This document shows, piece by piece, positions 24,376 through 33,180 of a DNA stretch of 64,000 nt. Source of the stretch: JBBIND01 sp037444075 (GTDB taxonomy: Bacteria > Acidobacteriota > Terriglobia > Bryobacterales > Bryobacteraceae); the NCBI GenBank assembly GCA_037444075.1, contig JBBIND010000011.1, positions 11,107 through 75,106 on the forward strand. Reading direction: 5' to 3'. The notes under the pieces were generated by a model that saw nothing but the letters and a program-made list of their open reading frames with translations, was not told the origin of the DNA and made no database searches. The translations under genes were made by a program, and so were the position numbers. The first letter of the stretch is position 1, and each line of letters opens with the position of its first letter.

Positions 24376-25397
24376 TGCGCGAAGCCGAACTGACCGCCCT
24401 GCGCGACGACGCCCTGAGCAGAATCCAGGCGGCTGATTCCGTCGAGCAACTGGAGACCGTGCGCGTCGAAGCGCTGGGGCGAAAAGGGGCGCTGGCGCGG
24501 CTGAGCCGGGAAATGGGAGGGCTGGCGCCGGAGGAGCGTGCCGCCCTCGGGAAGCTGCTCAACGCGGTGAGGCAGGCGCTCGAATCGGCGTTTGAATCGC
24601 GCAAGGAGTCGTTCGCCGCGTCCGCGTTGAAAACCAGACTGGAAGCCGAGTGGGTGGACCTCACTTTACCCGCCCCCGGTCCCCGCCCCGGCAGCCTGCA
24701 TCCGTTGACGCAGATTCAGGAGGAAATCGAGGAGCTGTTCATTTCGCTCGGCTTCACCGTCCTCAGCGGTCCGGAAGTGGAAACCGAAGCCAACAACTTT
24801 GACGCCCTGAACATTCCCCCCGATCACCCGGCTCGCGACATGCAGGACACGTTCTGGGTGGAAGGCGGACACCTGCTGCGCACGCATACCTCGCCCGTGC
24901 AGGTGCGGGGCATGCTGCGCCTGGGCCCGCCGCTGCGCATGATTGCTCCCGGCCGCGTGTTCCGCAATGAAGAAGTGGATGCCAGCCACGAGCACACCTT
25001 CTACCAGCTCGAAGGCATGATGGTGGATCGCGGCGTCTCCATCGCTCACCTGTTGTACTTCATGAAGACCCTGCTGGCCGGCATCTTCAAGCGGGATGTT
25101 ACCGTGCGGCTACGGCCCGGCTACTTTCCGTTCGTGGAACCTGGATTCGAACTCGACATTCACTGTCTGATTTGCGGCGGCTCCGGCTGCCCGGTCTGCA
25201 AGCAAAGCGGCTGGGTGGAACTGCTGCCCTGCGGACTGGTGCACCCCAACGTCCTGCGCCTGAGCGGCATCGACCCCGAGGAATGGAACGGCTTCGCCTT
25301 CGGGCTCGGGCTGACACGCCTGGTCATGATGCGTTACGGCATTGACGACATCCGCCTGCTGCAAGGCGGAGACCTGCGCTTCCTGCGCCAGTTCTAG
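24375..25397 (+). CDS. pheS: Phenylalanine-tRNA ligase alpha subunit
   Basis: The 340-residue protein has the N-terminal coiled coil (LRDDALSRIQAADSVEQLE) followed by the class II catalytic domain: HPLTQIQEEIEELFISLGF, FDALNIPPDHPARDMQDTF with motif 1 nearby, RTHTSPVQVRGM, GRVFRNEEVDASHEHTFYQL (motif 2) and FGLGLTRLVMMRYGIDDIR (motif 3). A small Cys cluster (CLICGGSGCPVCKQSGW) is present in the catalytic region, as in many bacterial PheS. It joins Phe to tRNA-Phe as an alpha2-beta2 enzyme with PheT. The start overlaps the previous stop, and pheT follows 16 bases later. Confidence 0.97.
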   Translation: MREAELTALRDDALSRIQAADSVEQLETVRVEALGRKGALARLSREMGGLAPEERAALGKLLNAVRQALESAFESRKESFAASALKTRLEAEWVDLTLPAPGPRPGSLHPLTQIQEEIEELFISLGFTVLSGPEVETEANNFDALNIPPDHPARDMQDTFWVEGGHLLRTHTSPVQVRGMLRLGPPLRMIAPGRVFRNEEVDASHEHTFYQLEGMMVDRGVSIAHLLYFMKTLLAGIFKRDVTVRLRPGYFPFVEPGFELDIHCLICGGSGCPVCKQSGWVELLPCGLVHPNVLRLSGIDPEEWNGFAFGLGLTRLVMMRYGIDDIRLLQGGDLRFLRQF

Positions 25398-25413
25398 ACG
25401 AGGTGAGGGCAAC

Positions 25414-27747
25414 TTGAAGTTCTCTTACAACTGGATACGTGAGCTAGTGGGCGGCATCGACATCGGCCCGCGCGAACTCGGCGAACTGATTACCATGAAG
25501 ACCGCCGAGTGCGAGGGCGTCACGGAAGTGGGCGCTCACTTGGCTGAGGCCTGTGCCGCGCGGGTGCTGACCGTCGAGCCGCTCGGCTCCGGCCACAATG
25601 TCAAAGCCCTGGTCGACGCCGGCCGGCACGGGCGCCGCACCGTCGTCTGTGGCGCGCCCAATTGTCAACCCGGAATCACGGCCGCTTACCTGCCTCCGGG
25701 AACCCGCCTGAGCGGCCGCGTTATCGGCAGCCTGGTGATTGATGGCGTTGCCAGCGAGGGCATGCTGGCCAGCGGCGCCGAATTGGGCATTACCCGCGAC
25801 ACCGAAGGCTTGCTCCTCGTCGATGCCGAACCGGGCGAACCGATCCCCGGCTGCGTTCCCGATTTCATCATCGAAATCGACAACAAGTCGATCACGCACC
25901 GCCCCGACCTGTGGGGTCACCTGGGCGTGGCGCGCGAAGTAGCTGCCATCTGCCGGGGAGCCGTTCATGACCCCGTGCGAATAGACCTGATTCCGGACGG
26001 TCCGCCCGCAATCGAAGTGGAAATTCAGGACCTGGCGCTTTGCCCCCGTTACAGCGCGCTGTGCTTTGACGGCGTGCGCGTTGGGCCAAGCCCGCTCTGG
26101 ATGCAGTACCGGCTTGAATCCATCGGCCTGAATCCCATCAACAACCTGGTGGACGTGACCAACTACATCATGGCCGAACTGTGCGAGCCCATGCACGCCT
26201 TCGACCGGGACATGCTGCGCGGCGAGAAGATCATTGTGCGGACCGCGCGCGAGGGCGAGTTCATCGCGGCGCTCAACCAGGAGACCTACAAACTCGATGA
26301 CGCCACGCTGGTTATCGCCGACGAACAGGGTCCCATCGCCATCGGCGGCGTGATCGGCGGGCTGGACAGCGGCATCGTTAGCGGGACGCGGCGCGTGGTG
26401 CTCGAAGCGGCCAATTTCAAGGCCGCCAGCATCCGCAAAACCAGCTCCCGGCTGAAGCTGCGCACGGACGCTTCCATGCGCTTTGAGAAAGCGCAGGATC
26501 CCGCCAATACCGTCCGCGGGCTGGCGCGCGCGGTGGAGCTGTTTTCGCTCGTGTCGCCGGGCATCCAGGTAGCCGGGGGACTGATCGATGCCGGCGGCGC
26601 TCCGGCGCAGTTGCCGCAGATCGCGCTGCAAATGGACTGGCTGGAGCGCAAGCTCGGGCGCCCTGTCGAACCGGCGCAGGTACGCCAAATCCTGGAGGCC
26701 CTCCAGTTTGGCGTGCGGGATGTGAGCCCGCGCATTTTCGCCGTCACCGTGCCGAGTTGGCGCGCTACACGCGATGTATCCATCAAAGACGACCTGGTGG
26801 AAGAAGTAGGCCGCATGGTGGGCTACGACACCATTACGCCCGAACCGCCGCTGCTGCCTTCCGCCCGGCCGATCATCAACGAGGAGCGCGTGTTCCACCA
26901 CGAAGTGCGCGCCCTGGTTTCGGCCCAGGGTTTTACGGAAGTCTACAACTACTCGTTCGTCAGTCAGGATGCCGCGCAGGCTTTTGGCTTGGATCCGCTG
27001 GAGCACGTGGCCGTTCTCAACCCCATCGCCAGTGACCAGGGTTTGCTGCGCCGCAGCCTGTTGCCGGGGATCTGGATGAACGTGCGCGACAACAGCCGCC
27101 ACCTGGAGAATTTCCGCCTTTTCGAAATCGGCTACGAAATCCACAAGCAGGCCGACGGGCTCCCGCATGAAATCGCGCATCTGGCAGCCGCCATCCACAC
27201 CAGGGAAGGCGACGGGCAAGCCGGCTTGTTCGAGGCCAAGCGCCTGGCCGAATGCCTGATGCCGGGCGCGGAACTGACTCCGGCCGAGCATGAATCCTAC
27301 GAGCATCCCACGCGTTGCTGGGCTTTATCCTGGCGCGGCGAACAACTGGGGCGCATCTTTGAATTGCACCCCGCGTTCAGCCCTGGCCGGACGGCCGTTT
27401 TGGACGTAAACCTGGAAGCAGTTCAGAGCCTCCGCGCGGAGGAAAAGCGTTACCGACCACACCGGCGCTACCCCTCCAGCGGTTTTGACTTGTCCGTGGT
27501 GACCGGCGAGCGTGAACTGGCCGGTACGATTGAACGCAGGCTGACGCAACTGGCTGGGGAGAGCCTGGAAAGCGTCCAGTTTCTGCGGCAATACAGCGGA
27601 CCCCCGCTGGAGCCTGGGACAAAGAGCGTCAGCTTCCGCCTCATCGTCTACGCCCCGGATCACACTCTCTCAGCCGGGGAGGTGACCGCGATTCGGGACC
27701 GCGTCATCGCAGGAATGCGCGAAGCGGGCTATGACTTGAGGCTCTGA
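25414..27747 (+). CDS. pheT: Phenylalanine-tRNA ligase beta subunit
   Basis: The TTG at 25414, preceded by AGGTGAGGG, gives 777 residues starting LKFSYNWIRELV, the standard PheT N-terminus. The domains follow in order: a tRNA-binding EMAP-like domain (~40-150, with VVCGAPN and LGITRDTEGLL), the B3/B4 editing domain (RYSALCFDGVRVG, NPINNLVDVTNYIMAELCEPMHAFD), the B5 domain, the class II-like core (EEVGRMVGYDTI, LNPIASDQGLLRRSLLPG, FEIGYE) and a C-terminal anticodon-binding FDX-ACB domain (YPSSGFDLSVV). The length is normal. It is translated directly after pheS. Confidence 0.96.
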   Translation: MKFSYNWIRELVGGIDIGPRELGELITMKTAECEGVTEVGAHLAEACAARVLTVEPLGSGHNVKALVDAGRHGRRTVVCGAPNCQPGITAAYLPPGTRLSGRVIGSLVIDGVASEGMLASGAELGITRDTEGLLLVDAEPGEPIPGCVPDFIIEIDNKSITHRPDLWGHLGVAREVAAICRGAVHDPVRIDLIPDGPPAIEVEIQDLALCPRYSALCFDGVRVGPSPLWMQYRLESIGLNPINNLVDVTNYIMAELCEPMHAFDRDMLRGEKIIVRTAREGEFIAALNQETYKLDDATLVIADEQGPIAIGGVIGGLDSGIVSGTRRVVLEAANFKAASIRKTSSRLKLRTDASMRFEKAQDPANTVRGLARAVELFSLVSPGIQVAGGLIDAGGAPAQLPQIALQMDWLERKLGRPVEPAQVRQILEALQFGVRDVSPRIFAVTVPSWRATRDVSIKDDLVEEVGRMVGYDTITPEPPLLPSARPIINEERVFHHEVRALVSAQGFTEVYNYSFVSQDAAQAFGLDPLEHVAVLNPIASDQGLLRRSLLPGIWMNVRDNSRHLENFRLFEIGYEIHKQADGLPHEIAHLAAAIHTREGDGQAGLFEAKRLAECLMPGAELTPAEHESYEHPTRCWALSWRGEQLGRIFELHPAFSPGRTAVLDVNLEAVQSLRAEEKRYRPHRRYPSSGFDLSVVTGERELAGTIERRLTQLAGESLESVQFLRQYSGPPLEPGTKSVSFRLIVYAPDHTLSAGEVTAIRDRVIAGMREAGYDLRL

Positions 27748-27757
27748 ATCCGGGCAG

Positions 27758-28072
27758 TCAACGATCCGCAGGCGGCTTGGTCCCTGTTTCGCCAGGCACG
27801 ATAAAGATGCTGTCACCGGGCTTCACCTGCCTGGTCCGCTCGCGCAGGTGCCGCTCGATGACCTGCGGCCTCTCGCGGATGATGCGGAGTTCCTCCGCCT
27901 TGCGCTCCTTCTCCTTGATGAGGTCCTCAACTCTCGTCTTAAGAGCGTTGCGCTGGCGTTCCCTCTCCAGCAAGTCATTGATTCCGTTGGGTCCCTGGAC
28001 CAGGTAGACGACACAGCTTCCGACGAGCAGCGCGGCGGTAGCCAGTCCAGCCTTCTTGAGAGCCGAATTCAT
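27758..28072 (-). CDS. FtsB/DivIC-like small membrane coiled-coil protein
   Basis: A 104-residue protein with one hydrophobic helix near the N-terminus (LATAALLVGSCVVYLVQGPNG) followed by a charged coiled coil (LLERERQRNALKTRVEDLI, KEKERKAEELRIIRERPQ) and a short tail with KPGDSIFIV. This is the layout and size of septum-formation initiator proteins FtsB/DivIC, which join FtsL and FtsQ in the divisome. The tail motif resembles the 'y-KPgE-v-v' ending of that family. It converges on pheT (10 bases between stops) and diverges from cutA across a 63-base AT-rich gap. Confidence 0.72.
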   Translation of the reverse strand: MNSALKKAGLATAALLVGSCVVYLVQGPNGINDLLERERQRNALKTRVEDLIKEKERKAEELRIIRERPQVIERHLRERTRQVKPGDSIFIVPGETGTKPPADR

Positions 28073-28135
28073 TTCCCTACATTTGTTTATAATCCTATTC
28101 TTAAGAAAACACCAGAGGTTTAAGGGAAGAAACCC
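28073..28135. promoter_or_regulatory. AT-rich divergent promoter region between the FtsB-like gene and cutA
   Basis: This 63-base gap is far richer in A/T than its surroundings. It contains TATAAT on the plus strand (28088-28093), TATAAA on the minus strand (28086-28091) and a TTCTTAAGAA palindrome (28098-28107). The -35 positions are weak on both strands. Confidence 0.45.
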
Positions 28136-28462
28136 ATGACGGACAAGGTCGTCGTCTACAGCACTTGCAGTTCCAGGGAGGAGGCAACCCGGCTGGCGCG
28201 CACTCTCGTGGAATCACGCCTGGCGGCGTGTGTCAACATTGTGGCAGGCATTCGCAGCGTCTACCGGTGGCAAGGGGCGGTGGAAGAAGCCGAGGAATGC
28301 CTGCTCATCATCAAGTCCCGGCGCGAGCTTTTCAAGCCGCTTTCCGAGCAGCTGGCCAGGTTGCACTCCTACGAGGTTCCGGAAGCCATTGCGCTGTCCA
28401 TTCTCGATGGCTCCGTCTCCTACCTGGAATGGCTGGAGCGCGAAACCGCGCCGGAAGAATGA
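28136..28462 (+). CDS. cutA: Divalent-cation tolerance protein CutA
   Basis: The 108-residue protein matches CutA across its length: VVVYSTCSSREEATRLARTL at the N-terminus, LAACVNIVAGIRSVYRWQG in the middle, and SYEVPEAIALSI ... SYLEWLERET at the end. CutA is a small, very stable trimeric protein related to PII, named for copper tolerance, whose exact role is unsettled. GGGAAGA precedes the ATG. It converges on the GntP-type permease gene, with 10 bases between the stops. Confidence 0.95.
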   Translation: MTDKVVVYSTCSSREEATRLARTLVESRLAACVNIVAGIRSVYRWQGAVEEAEECLLIIKSRRELFKPLSEQLARLHSYEVPEAIALSILDGSVSYLEWLERETAPEE

Positions 28463-28472
28463 GCGGCGCGTC

Positions 28473-29828
28473 CTAGCGGAGCGGCAATACAACGGCTGCA
28501 AGCTGCGTCGCCAGGTAACCGGTGACGCCCAACACCACTAGCAGGGGAGTCCAGGTCTTCAGCGCCTCCACCTCCGTGAACCCGCCCATCTGCTTGAAGA
28601 CCCAGAAGCCGCTATCGTTCATCCAGCTGCCCGCGATGGATCCCGAACCGATGGCGCAGGCCACATAAACCGGATGAAAGCCGATGGGGCCTTCAACCAC
28701 CAGCGGCGCCATGATGGAGGAAACCGTGATCATAGCGACCGTGCCCGAGCCTTGCGCGACCTTCAACATCACTCCCAGCAGGAAGGAGAGCAGCAGCAGC
28801 GGGAAATGGTATTCGCGCGACAAATCGCTCAGCGCCTTGCCGACGCCGGCTTCCACCAGCATTCCTCCGAAGGCTCCGCCGGCGGCAGTGATCAGGATGA
28901 TGAGGCCGCCGCTCGTCAGCGCGACTTCCACCGGACCGGCCAGTTGAGCCAGACTGTAGCCTTTCCTTTTGGCCAGAAGCTGCATGGCAATCGTGGCAGA
29001 AACCAGCAGTGCAAAGTTCGGATCTCCCAGGAAGGCAGCTGCCCGAGCCGGCGCGCCGGTCAGACCCAACGCGCCCGATAGCGTGTTCGTGGTGATCATC
29101 AGCACCGGCAGAAGAATCGGCGAAATGGAGTGCAGAAAGCCTGGCAACCGTTCTTCCTTTTCGTTGGCCAATTGCTCAAGGTCCGCAATGGACATGCCGG
29201 CTGTCTCCCGGAAAGGGATCTGATAATTGCGGTCGCACCAGCGTGCGAAGATCCACCCGACGATAGCCATCGGCACGGCGATGCAGGAGCCGGCGACGAT
29301 CATCGTGCCCAAGTCGATCTTCAGCGTGGCGGCCATGGCCAGAGGTCCCGGCGTGGGAGGGACCATGCTGTGCGTAGCCACCGCACCAGCGCCGATCGAC
29401 ATGGCGAACAGTACGTAGTTGTTCCCCATCCGCACCCGCATGGCGCGCGCCAGCGGAATCAGCAGGTAGAACACGGTGTCGAAGAACACCGGAATCGAAA
29501 GGACGTAGCCGGAAGCCACCAGGGAGATCGAGGCGCGCTTCTCGCCCAGCAACCGCACGAACACGCGCGTGATCTTGTCCGCCGCCCCGCTCTCCATGAG
29601 GCAATAGCCGATCAACGCCGCCAGCGCAATCACAATCCCTATGCGAGCGCACAGGTTGCCGAACACTCCGGCCACTTTCGGCATCACTTCGTGCAGCGGC
29701 ACTTTGGGTGAAAGCAACCCTACCGTCATCGCGGCGGTAATGAGCGCAATGAAGGCGTTGACCTTGAAACGGATGATCAGAAGAAAGACGACCGCGACCG
29801 CGATCACCAGGACCAGCACCGGAGACAT
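28473..29828 (-). CDS. GntP-family gluconate/organic-acid permease
   Basis: The 451-residue protein is very hydrophobic, with about a dozen membrane helices. GntP signatures are present: MTVGLLSPKVPLHEVM, the GAGAVATHSMVPPTPGPLAMA loop region, AGSCIAVPMAIVGW, LLSFLLGVMLKVAQGSGTVA and GSGSIAGSWMNDSGFWVF. GntP proteins are proton symporters for gluconate and related sugar acids. The start MSPVLVLVIAVAVV at 29828 is chosen over an in-frame upstream start because the transmembrane helix begins there. It is monocistronic and convergent with cutA. The exact sugar acid is not determinable. Confidence 0.93.
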   Translation of the reverse strand: MSPVLVLVIAVAVVFLLIIRFKVNAFIALITAAMTVGLLSPKVPLHEVMPKVAGVFGNLCARIGIVIALAALIGYCLMESGAADKITRVFVRLLGEKRASISLVASGYVLSIPVFFDTVFYLLIPLARAMRVRMGNNYVLFAMSIGAGAVATHSMVPPTPGPLAMAATLKIDLGTMIVAGSCIAVPMAIVGWIFARWCDRNYQIPFRETAGMSIADLEQLANEKEERLPGFLHSISPILLPVLMITTNTLSGALGLTGAPARAAAFLGDPNFALLVSATIAMQLLAKRKGYSLAQLAGPVEVALTSGGLIILITAAGGAFGGMLVEAGVGKALSDLSREYHFPLLLLSFLLGVMLKVAQGSGTVAMITVSSIMAPLVVEGPIGFHPVYVACAIGSGSIAGSWMNDSGFWVFKQMGGFTEVEALKTWTPLLVVLGVTGYLATQLAAVVLPLR

Positions 29829-30162
29829 ATCGTATTCCAATACCAGAGCCGAGGGAGGCGTGTCCAGATGCCCTTCGCCCACGCTCCTGCAGCGCCCTGA
29901 TTATCGATCAGAGTGGCAGAGGAGCGTCGGCCGATCGAGTGACGACATTTAACCATTACAATTCGATTTCACCAGTAACCCTGCCTTTAGGAAGTCACGT
30001 CATTGCTAGTGTATCCGGCTAAGCCAGTCCGAGGCCGTAATGGAGGGGCGGTACTTGTCTGACAGCGAAAAGAGGATAGTGCGACTTTTTGCCGGAACCC
30101 CGCATCCCATATGTGGATGGTGCAGGTATCAGACTTCACCAACGTGGGAGGTTCTATAGCGC
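29829..30162. other. 334-base gap upstream of the permease and the Asp-box gene
   Basis: I see no gene here. The segment lies between divergent genes and must hold both promoters. The only visible structure is a short imperfect inverted repeat (CATCC ... GGATG with CATATG in its centre, 30104-30120) and GGGAGG (30146-30151), the likely ribosome binding site for the gene at 30163. The base composition is slightly lower in GC than in the coding regions. Confidence 0.4.
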
Positions 30163-31224
30163 ATGTGGTTGAGGCTGTGTCTGGTGGTTTTCGTCCTTGC
30201 CGTGCCTTCGCTTTTTCCCCAAACGGTGCAACTGCGGCCTGCTCACTTGGTGGAGATGCCCGCCCAAGTGGACAGCAACAGTCCGGTCTACTGGTACAAC
30301 GGTGAATTCCGTATTCTCAACTCGAATGGGACGCCGGTGGTCACTGGCGGCCGGGACCAGTTCTATACCCACTGGTCGAAACACGTCGATACCAACGTGG
30401 ATACCCACCGCCCCATGTGGATTGAAGCCGCCTGGTTGGACGAGGACGGTACGCTCTACGCCTGGTATCACCACGAGCCTGCGCCCGTTTGCACCAACGT
30501 CAACCTGACCGCTCCAAAGATCGGCGCTCTGATTTCCTACGACGGCGGCAAGTCCTTCCTGGACCTGGGGCCGGTTCTTACTTCCGGGGACCCGGTCAAC
30601 TGCAACTCCAAGAATGGCTTCTTCGCCTCCGGTCACGGCGATTTCTCCGTAATACTTGACAGGGAGAAGGAGTACTTTTACTTCTACTTTTCGAGTTACG
30701 GCGGCTCCGAATCAGGCCAAGGCGTCGGCGTAGCGCGCATGGCCTTCGAAGACCGCATGAGTCCCGTGGGCGCTGTTTGGAAGTACTACCGCGGCGAATG
30801 GGAGGAACCGGGCATCGGCGGGCGCCTGACGCCTGCGCTGCCTGTGGCCAGGGGTTGGCAGCACGCAGACACGAACGCTTTTTGGGGACCCTCCCTGCAC
30901 TGGAACACTTACCTGGAATCTTACGTCATGCTGCTGAACTACACCTGTTGCAGGCCGCTGTGGCCGCAGGCAGGTATCTATGTCAGCTTCAACGTCGACG
31001 TGAGCAAGCCGAACGGCTGGTCCACGCCACGGCGCATCATGGCGAAACCTCCCAGTTACTATCCACAAATCCTCGGGGTGAATGAAGGCGAAACAGACAC
31101 TGTCGCCGGACAACTGACGCGCTTTTTCATTCAGGGCAGGTCGTTCTGGGAACTCGTGTTTTCCAAGTCTGACGTGTGGGAAAACGAGCCCGACGAATCC
31201 GAATACTGGGGATTCGTTCCGTAA
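30163..31224 (+). CDS. Secreted beta-propeller-like protein with an Asp-box
   Basis: A 353-residue protein with a signal peptide (LRLCLVVFVLAVPSLFPQ, residues 3-20). It contains one clear Asp-box, SYDGGKSFLDLG (residues 125-136), the loop motif of sialidase-type and other six-bladed propellers. Other segments such as WLDEDGTLYAWYHHEP, HGDFSVILDREKEYFYFYFS and WGPSLHWNTYLESYVMLLNY look like repeated propeller blades, and the last of these resembles GH43/GH32-type glycosidases. It is therefore probably a secreted glycan-binding or glycan-cleaving protein. No specific family or catalytic residues can be assigned with confidence. It stands alone. Confidence 0.62.
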   Translation: MWLRLCLVVFVLAVPSLFPQTVQLRPAHLVEMPAQVDSNSPVYWYNGEFRILNSNGTPVVTGGRDQFYTHWSKHVDTNVDTHRPMWIEAAWLDEDGTLYAWYHHEPAPVCTNVNLTAPKIGALISYDGGKSFLDLGPVLTSGDPVNCNSKNGFFASGHGDFSVILDREKEYFYFYFSSYGGSESGQGVGVARMAFEDRMSPVGAVWKYYRGEWEEPGIGGRLTPALPVARGWQHADTNAFWGPSLHWNTYLESYVMLLNYTCCRPLWPQAGIYVSFNVDVSKPNGWSTPRRIMAKPPSYYPQILGVNEGETDTVAGQLTRFFIQGRSFWELVFSKSDVWENEPDESEYWGFVP

Positions 31225-31313
31225 CGCTTTCCCTTCCGCCTCGGATCCGTTCTTGCCGCCAGCCGCGGACGCCCATGCGGCTGCTCCTGACGAAACTCCC
31301 GCGAAGCGGGTGT

Positions 31314-31319
31314 TATACT
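31314..31319 (+). promoter_or_regulatory. Possible -10 element upstream of the 31420 gene
   Basis: TATACT follows a small hairpin (CCCGC-GAA-GCGGG) in the 195-base gap. It would give a leader of about 95 bases to the VWFA-type gene, which has its own GGGAGG before the ATG. No -35 at the right distance. Confidence 0.25.
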
Positions 31320-31419
31320 GACGCTTGCCGGAACCACAGCAGGCCGCGGCTGCGGCGTTTGGCGCGCCCTGACAGCCGGCGCCGGCCTGCTGAGGCGTGA
31401 CGGCGGGAGGCATTCGCGC

Positions 31420-32223
31420 ATGTTGCGCTGGCTTCAATGCGTTTCATGGCTGTTGCTGATGGCGGGGTCCGCCGCAGCGCAGTCCAAGCTGTTTGTCACG
31501 GTGATTGAGCAGCGTTCCGGGAAACCGGTCACTGATCTGAAAGCGGCGGACTTCACCGTGCTCGACGACCGCCACCCCCGCTCCGTCCTATCCGCCGAAT
31601 ACACCTCAGTTCCCATCGACGTGATGCTGTTGCTGGATACGAGCCTGGTGGGCGAGATGGTGCGGCCGGTGGCGGCGGATCTGGTGGCTCAATTGCAGGA
31701 GAAAGAGGAGATGGCCGTCGTCTCCTTTCACAGTTCCGCCGACCTGATTCAAGACTTCACCTCAGCCAGGGCATTGCTCCTGCGAGCTATCGACGGCGTC
31801 AAGTACGGCAACAGTCCGCGATTGCTCGACGCCCTCTATGCGGCTGCGGACACGGGCTTCCGGGGCAGCAGTTTTCGCCGGGTGATTCTCCTGCTCACCA
31901 CGGGGGTGGAGGGACCGAGCCGGGTTACCGAGCGCGAGGTGCTGCGCCTGGCCCGGCGCAATGGCATCTCCATCTTTCCTGTCTACGTGGTGGGCTACGG
32001 CAAGTCGCTCTTTGAGAGCCTGGCGCGCCAGACGGGCGGAGCTGCCTTCAATCTGCGCGACATGCAGCGGGAACGATCCGGCGCGCCTGCGGAGCAGATC
32101 TTCCAGGTCTTGAGGAACCACTACACACTCACTGTAGCGGGCCGCCTGGCGTTAGGCGAGCGCGTCAAGGTGGAATTAAAGAAGGAGCGCCGGCTCCTCG
32201 TTTCAGCCTTGCCTGTCGAGTAG
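31420..32223 (+). CDS. VWFA-related acidobacterial domain protein, secreted
   Basis: The 267-residue protein has a Sec signal (cleavage after AAAQ near residue 21), a short beta domain (FVTVIEQRSGKPVTDLKAAD, FTVLDDRHPR) and a von Willebrand factor A domain (PIDVMLLLDTSL ... VILLLTTGVEGPS ... ISIFPVYVVGYG). This is the architecture of the 'VWFA-related Acidobacterial domain' proteins. The metal-binding DxSxS motif is degenerate: it reads DTSLV, so the second Ser is lost. Such proteins are probably periplasmic or surface adhesion/scaffold proteins. The C-terminal NHYTLTV segment is also typical. The convergent coiled-coil gene ends 15 bases later. Confidence 0.85.
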   Translation: MLRWLQCVSWLLLMAGSAAAQSKLFVTVIEQRSGKPVTDLKAADFTVLDDRHPRSVLSAEYTSVPIDVMLLLDTSLVGEMVRPVAADLVAQLQEKEEMAVVSFHSSADLIQDFTSARALLLRAIDGVKYGNSPRLLDALYAAADTGFRGSSFRRVILLLTTGVEGPSRVTEREVLRLARRNGISIFPVYVVGYGKSLFESLARQTGGAAFNLRDMQRERSGAPAEQIFQVLRNHYTLTVAGRLALGERVKVELKKERRLLVSALPVE

Positions 32224-32238
32224 TTCGCCCGCCCGAAA

Positions 32239-33111
32239 TTATGGTCTCTGGGCGGTCACCTTGGGCGTCGAAAGGTAACCTGCAATCCGGTCTTTGTGGA
32301 TTGCATTGATGACCAGTTCGTAGGGTTGACGCGCACGCGCAGTATAGAACTGCACGGGCTCATTGAGATTCTTGTCCTTCTTCTCAATGAGCTTGTCATC
32401 GGCCAGAACGTCCACCGTGAAGCGGCTGCGTTTGGTGTCCGTGCGCTTCAGCTTCAGAGCGATGTCTCCGACCTTGTAGGGTTGCCTGGTCTTGCCCAAG
32501 TCGAATTCATAGTAGTTTCTCTCCCCCAATGACCGAAGAGCGGAAAGCTCCTTGGCATTCGTGGCGATCAGCCCACTCTGGACCCCCAGGTCTCCCCGGA
32601 CAGTCTTCAACGTCGCGATGGTCGCCTCAAGCTCCGTGCGCGTCTCGGTGACCTCTTCCTTGACGGCCCCGATGTTCGCGGTGTTGGCGCTGGTGGCCTC
32701 CTGAATCTGGCTCAACTCCTGCTGCACCTGTTGCTGATGCTGTTGTTGCAGTTCGCGCTGCCGCTGTTGCTCGGCTTCCAGCCGCCGGGCCAGATCTTCA
32801 GCGTGCTTGCTGGCCTCCACCTTGGCCTGTCCTGCAGCCGTGGCTGCCTGCCGCCGGGCCGCCTCCAACTCGGTTTGCAGCGCCTGAACGCGCTCCAGGC
32901 TGTCGTCCGTCGCCTGCCGGTCAGTTTCCCGCAGCGAAGCAACGTCTTTGTTGACGGATTCCTTTAAGCCGGCAACATCCGTACGCAATTGGTCGAGCTG
33001 CAAGAAAAGGTAAACGCAGGCCACGGCCAACGCTATCACTAAACCGAAAAGTACCGGAATCTTGAGACCGGAACCCCTTTGCGGCTCCATCCCCGTCGAA
33101 GAATCGCTCAC
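32239..33111 (-). CDS. Membrane-anchored Gln-rich coiled-coil protein
   Basis: A 290-residue protein: a short cytoplasmic N-terminus, one membrane helix (IPVLFGLVIALAVACVYLFL, residues ~18-37), then a coiled coil from ~38 to 190 with a strongly Gln-rich stretch (LEAEQQRQRELQQQHQQQVQ) and a C-terminal globular beta domain (YYEFDLGKTRQPYKVGDIAL, RFTVDVLADDKLIEKKDK, PYELVINAIHKDRIAGYLS). I do not recognise a named family, though similar proteins occur next to each other in Acidobacteriota. The layout suggests a periplasmic scaffold. A promoter with a consensus TTGACA -35 lies upstream at 33147-33173. Confidence 0.68.
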   Translation of the reverse strand: MSDSSTGMEPQRGSGLKIPVLFGLVIALAVACVYLFLQLDQLRTDVAGLKESVNKDVASLRETDRQATDDSLERVQALQTELEAARRQAATAAGQAKVEASKHAEDLARRLEAEQQRQRELQQQHQQQVQQELSQIQEATSANTANIGAVKEEVTETRTELEATIATLKTVRGDLGVQSGLIATNAKELSALRSLGERNYYEFDLGKTRQPYKVGDIALKLKRTDTKRSRFTVDVLADDKLIEKKDKNLNEPVQFYTARARQPYELVINAIHKDRIAGYLSTPKVTAQRP

Positions 33112-33128
33112 AAGAGCCTCCTTAGCTG

Positions 33129-33147
33129 TGAAGTTTTCTTAACTTCA
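33129..33147 (-). terminator. Hairpin after tdk, overlapping the next promoter
   Basis: TGAAGTT (33129-33135) pairs with AACTTCA (33141-33147) around a 5-base loop, 34 bases past the tdk stop. It could end tdk transcription; it also covers the expected transcription start of the coiled-coil gene. Confidence 0.4.
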
Positions 33148-33173
33148 GCATATCATGAGGAGAATTCTGTCAA
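33147..33173 (-). promoter_or_regulatory. Candidate promoter of the coiled-coil gene
   Basis: On the minus strand, TTGACA (33168-33173) and TATGCT (33147-33152) are separated by 15 bases. The -35 is a perfect consensus, but the spacer is shorter than the ideal 17. The resulting leader to the ATG at 33111 is about 28 bases and contains part of the hairpin. Confidence 0.4.
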
Positions 33174-33180
33174 CAGTCGC

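Noticed and set aside
29829..30162. A possible small gene or riboswitch in the 334-base gap
   Set aside because: No frame shows coding character or recognisable motifs, and the only inverted repeat is short and imperfect.
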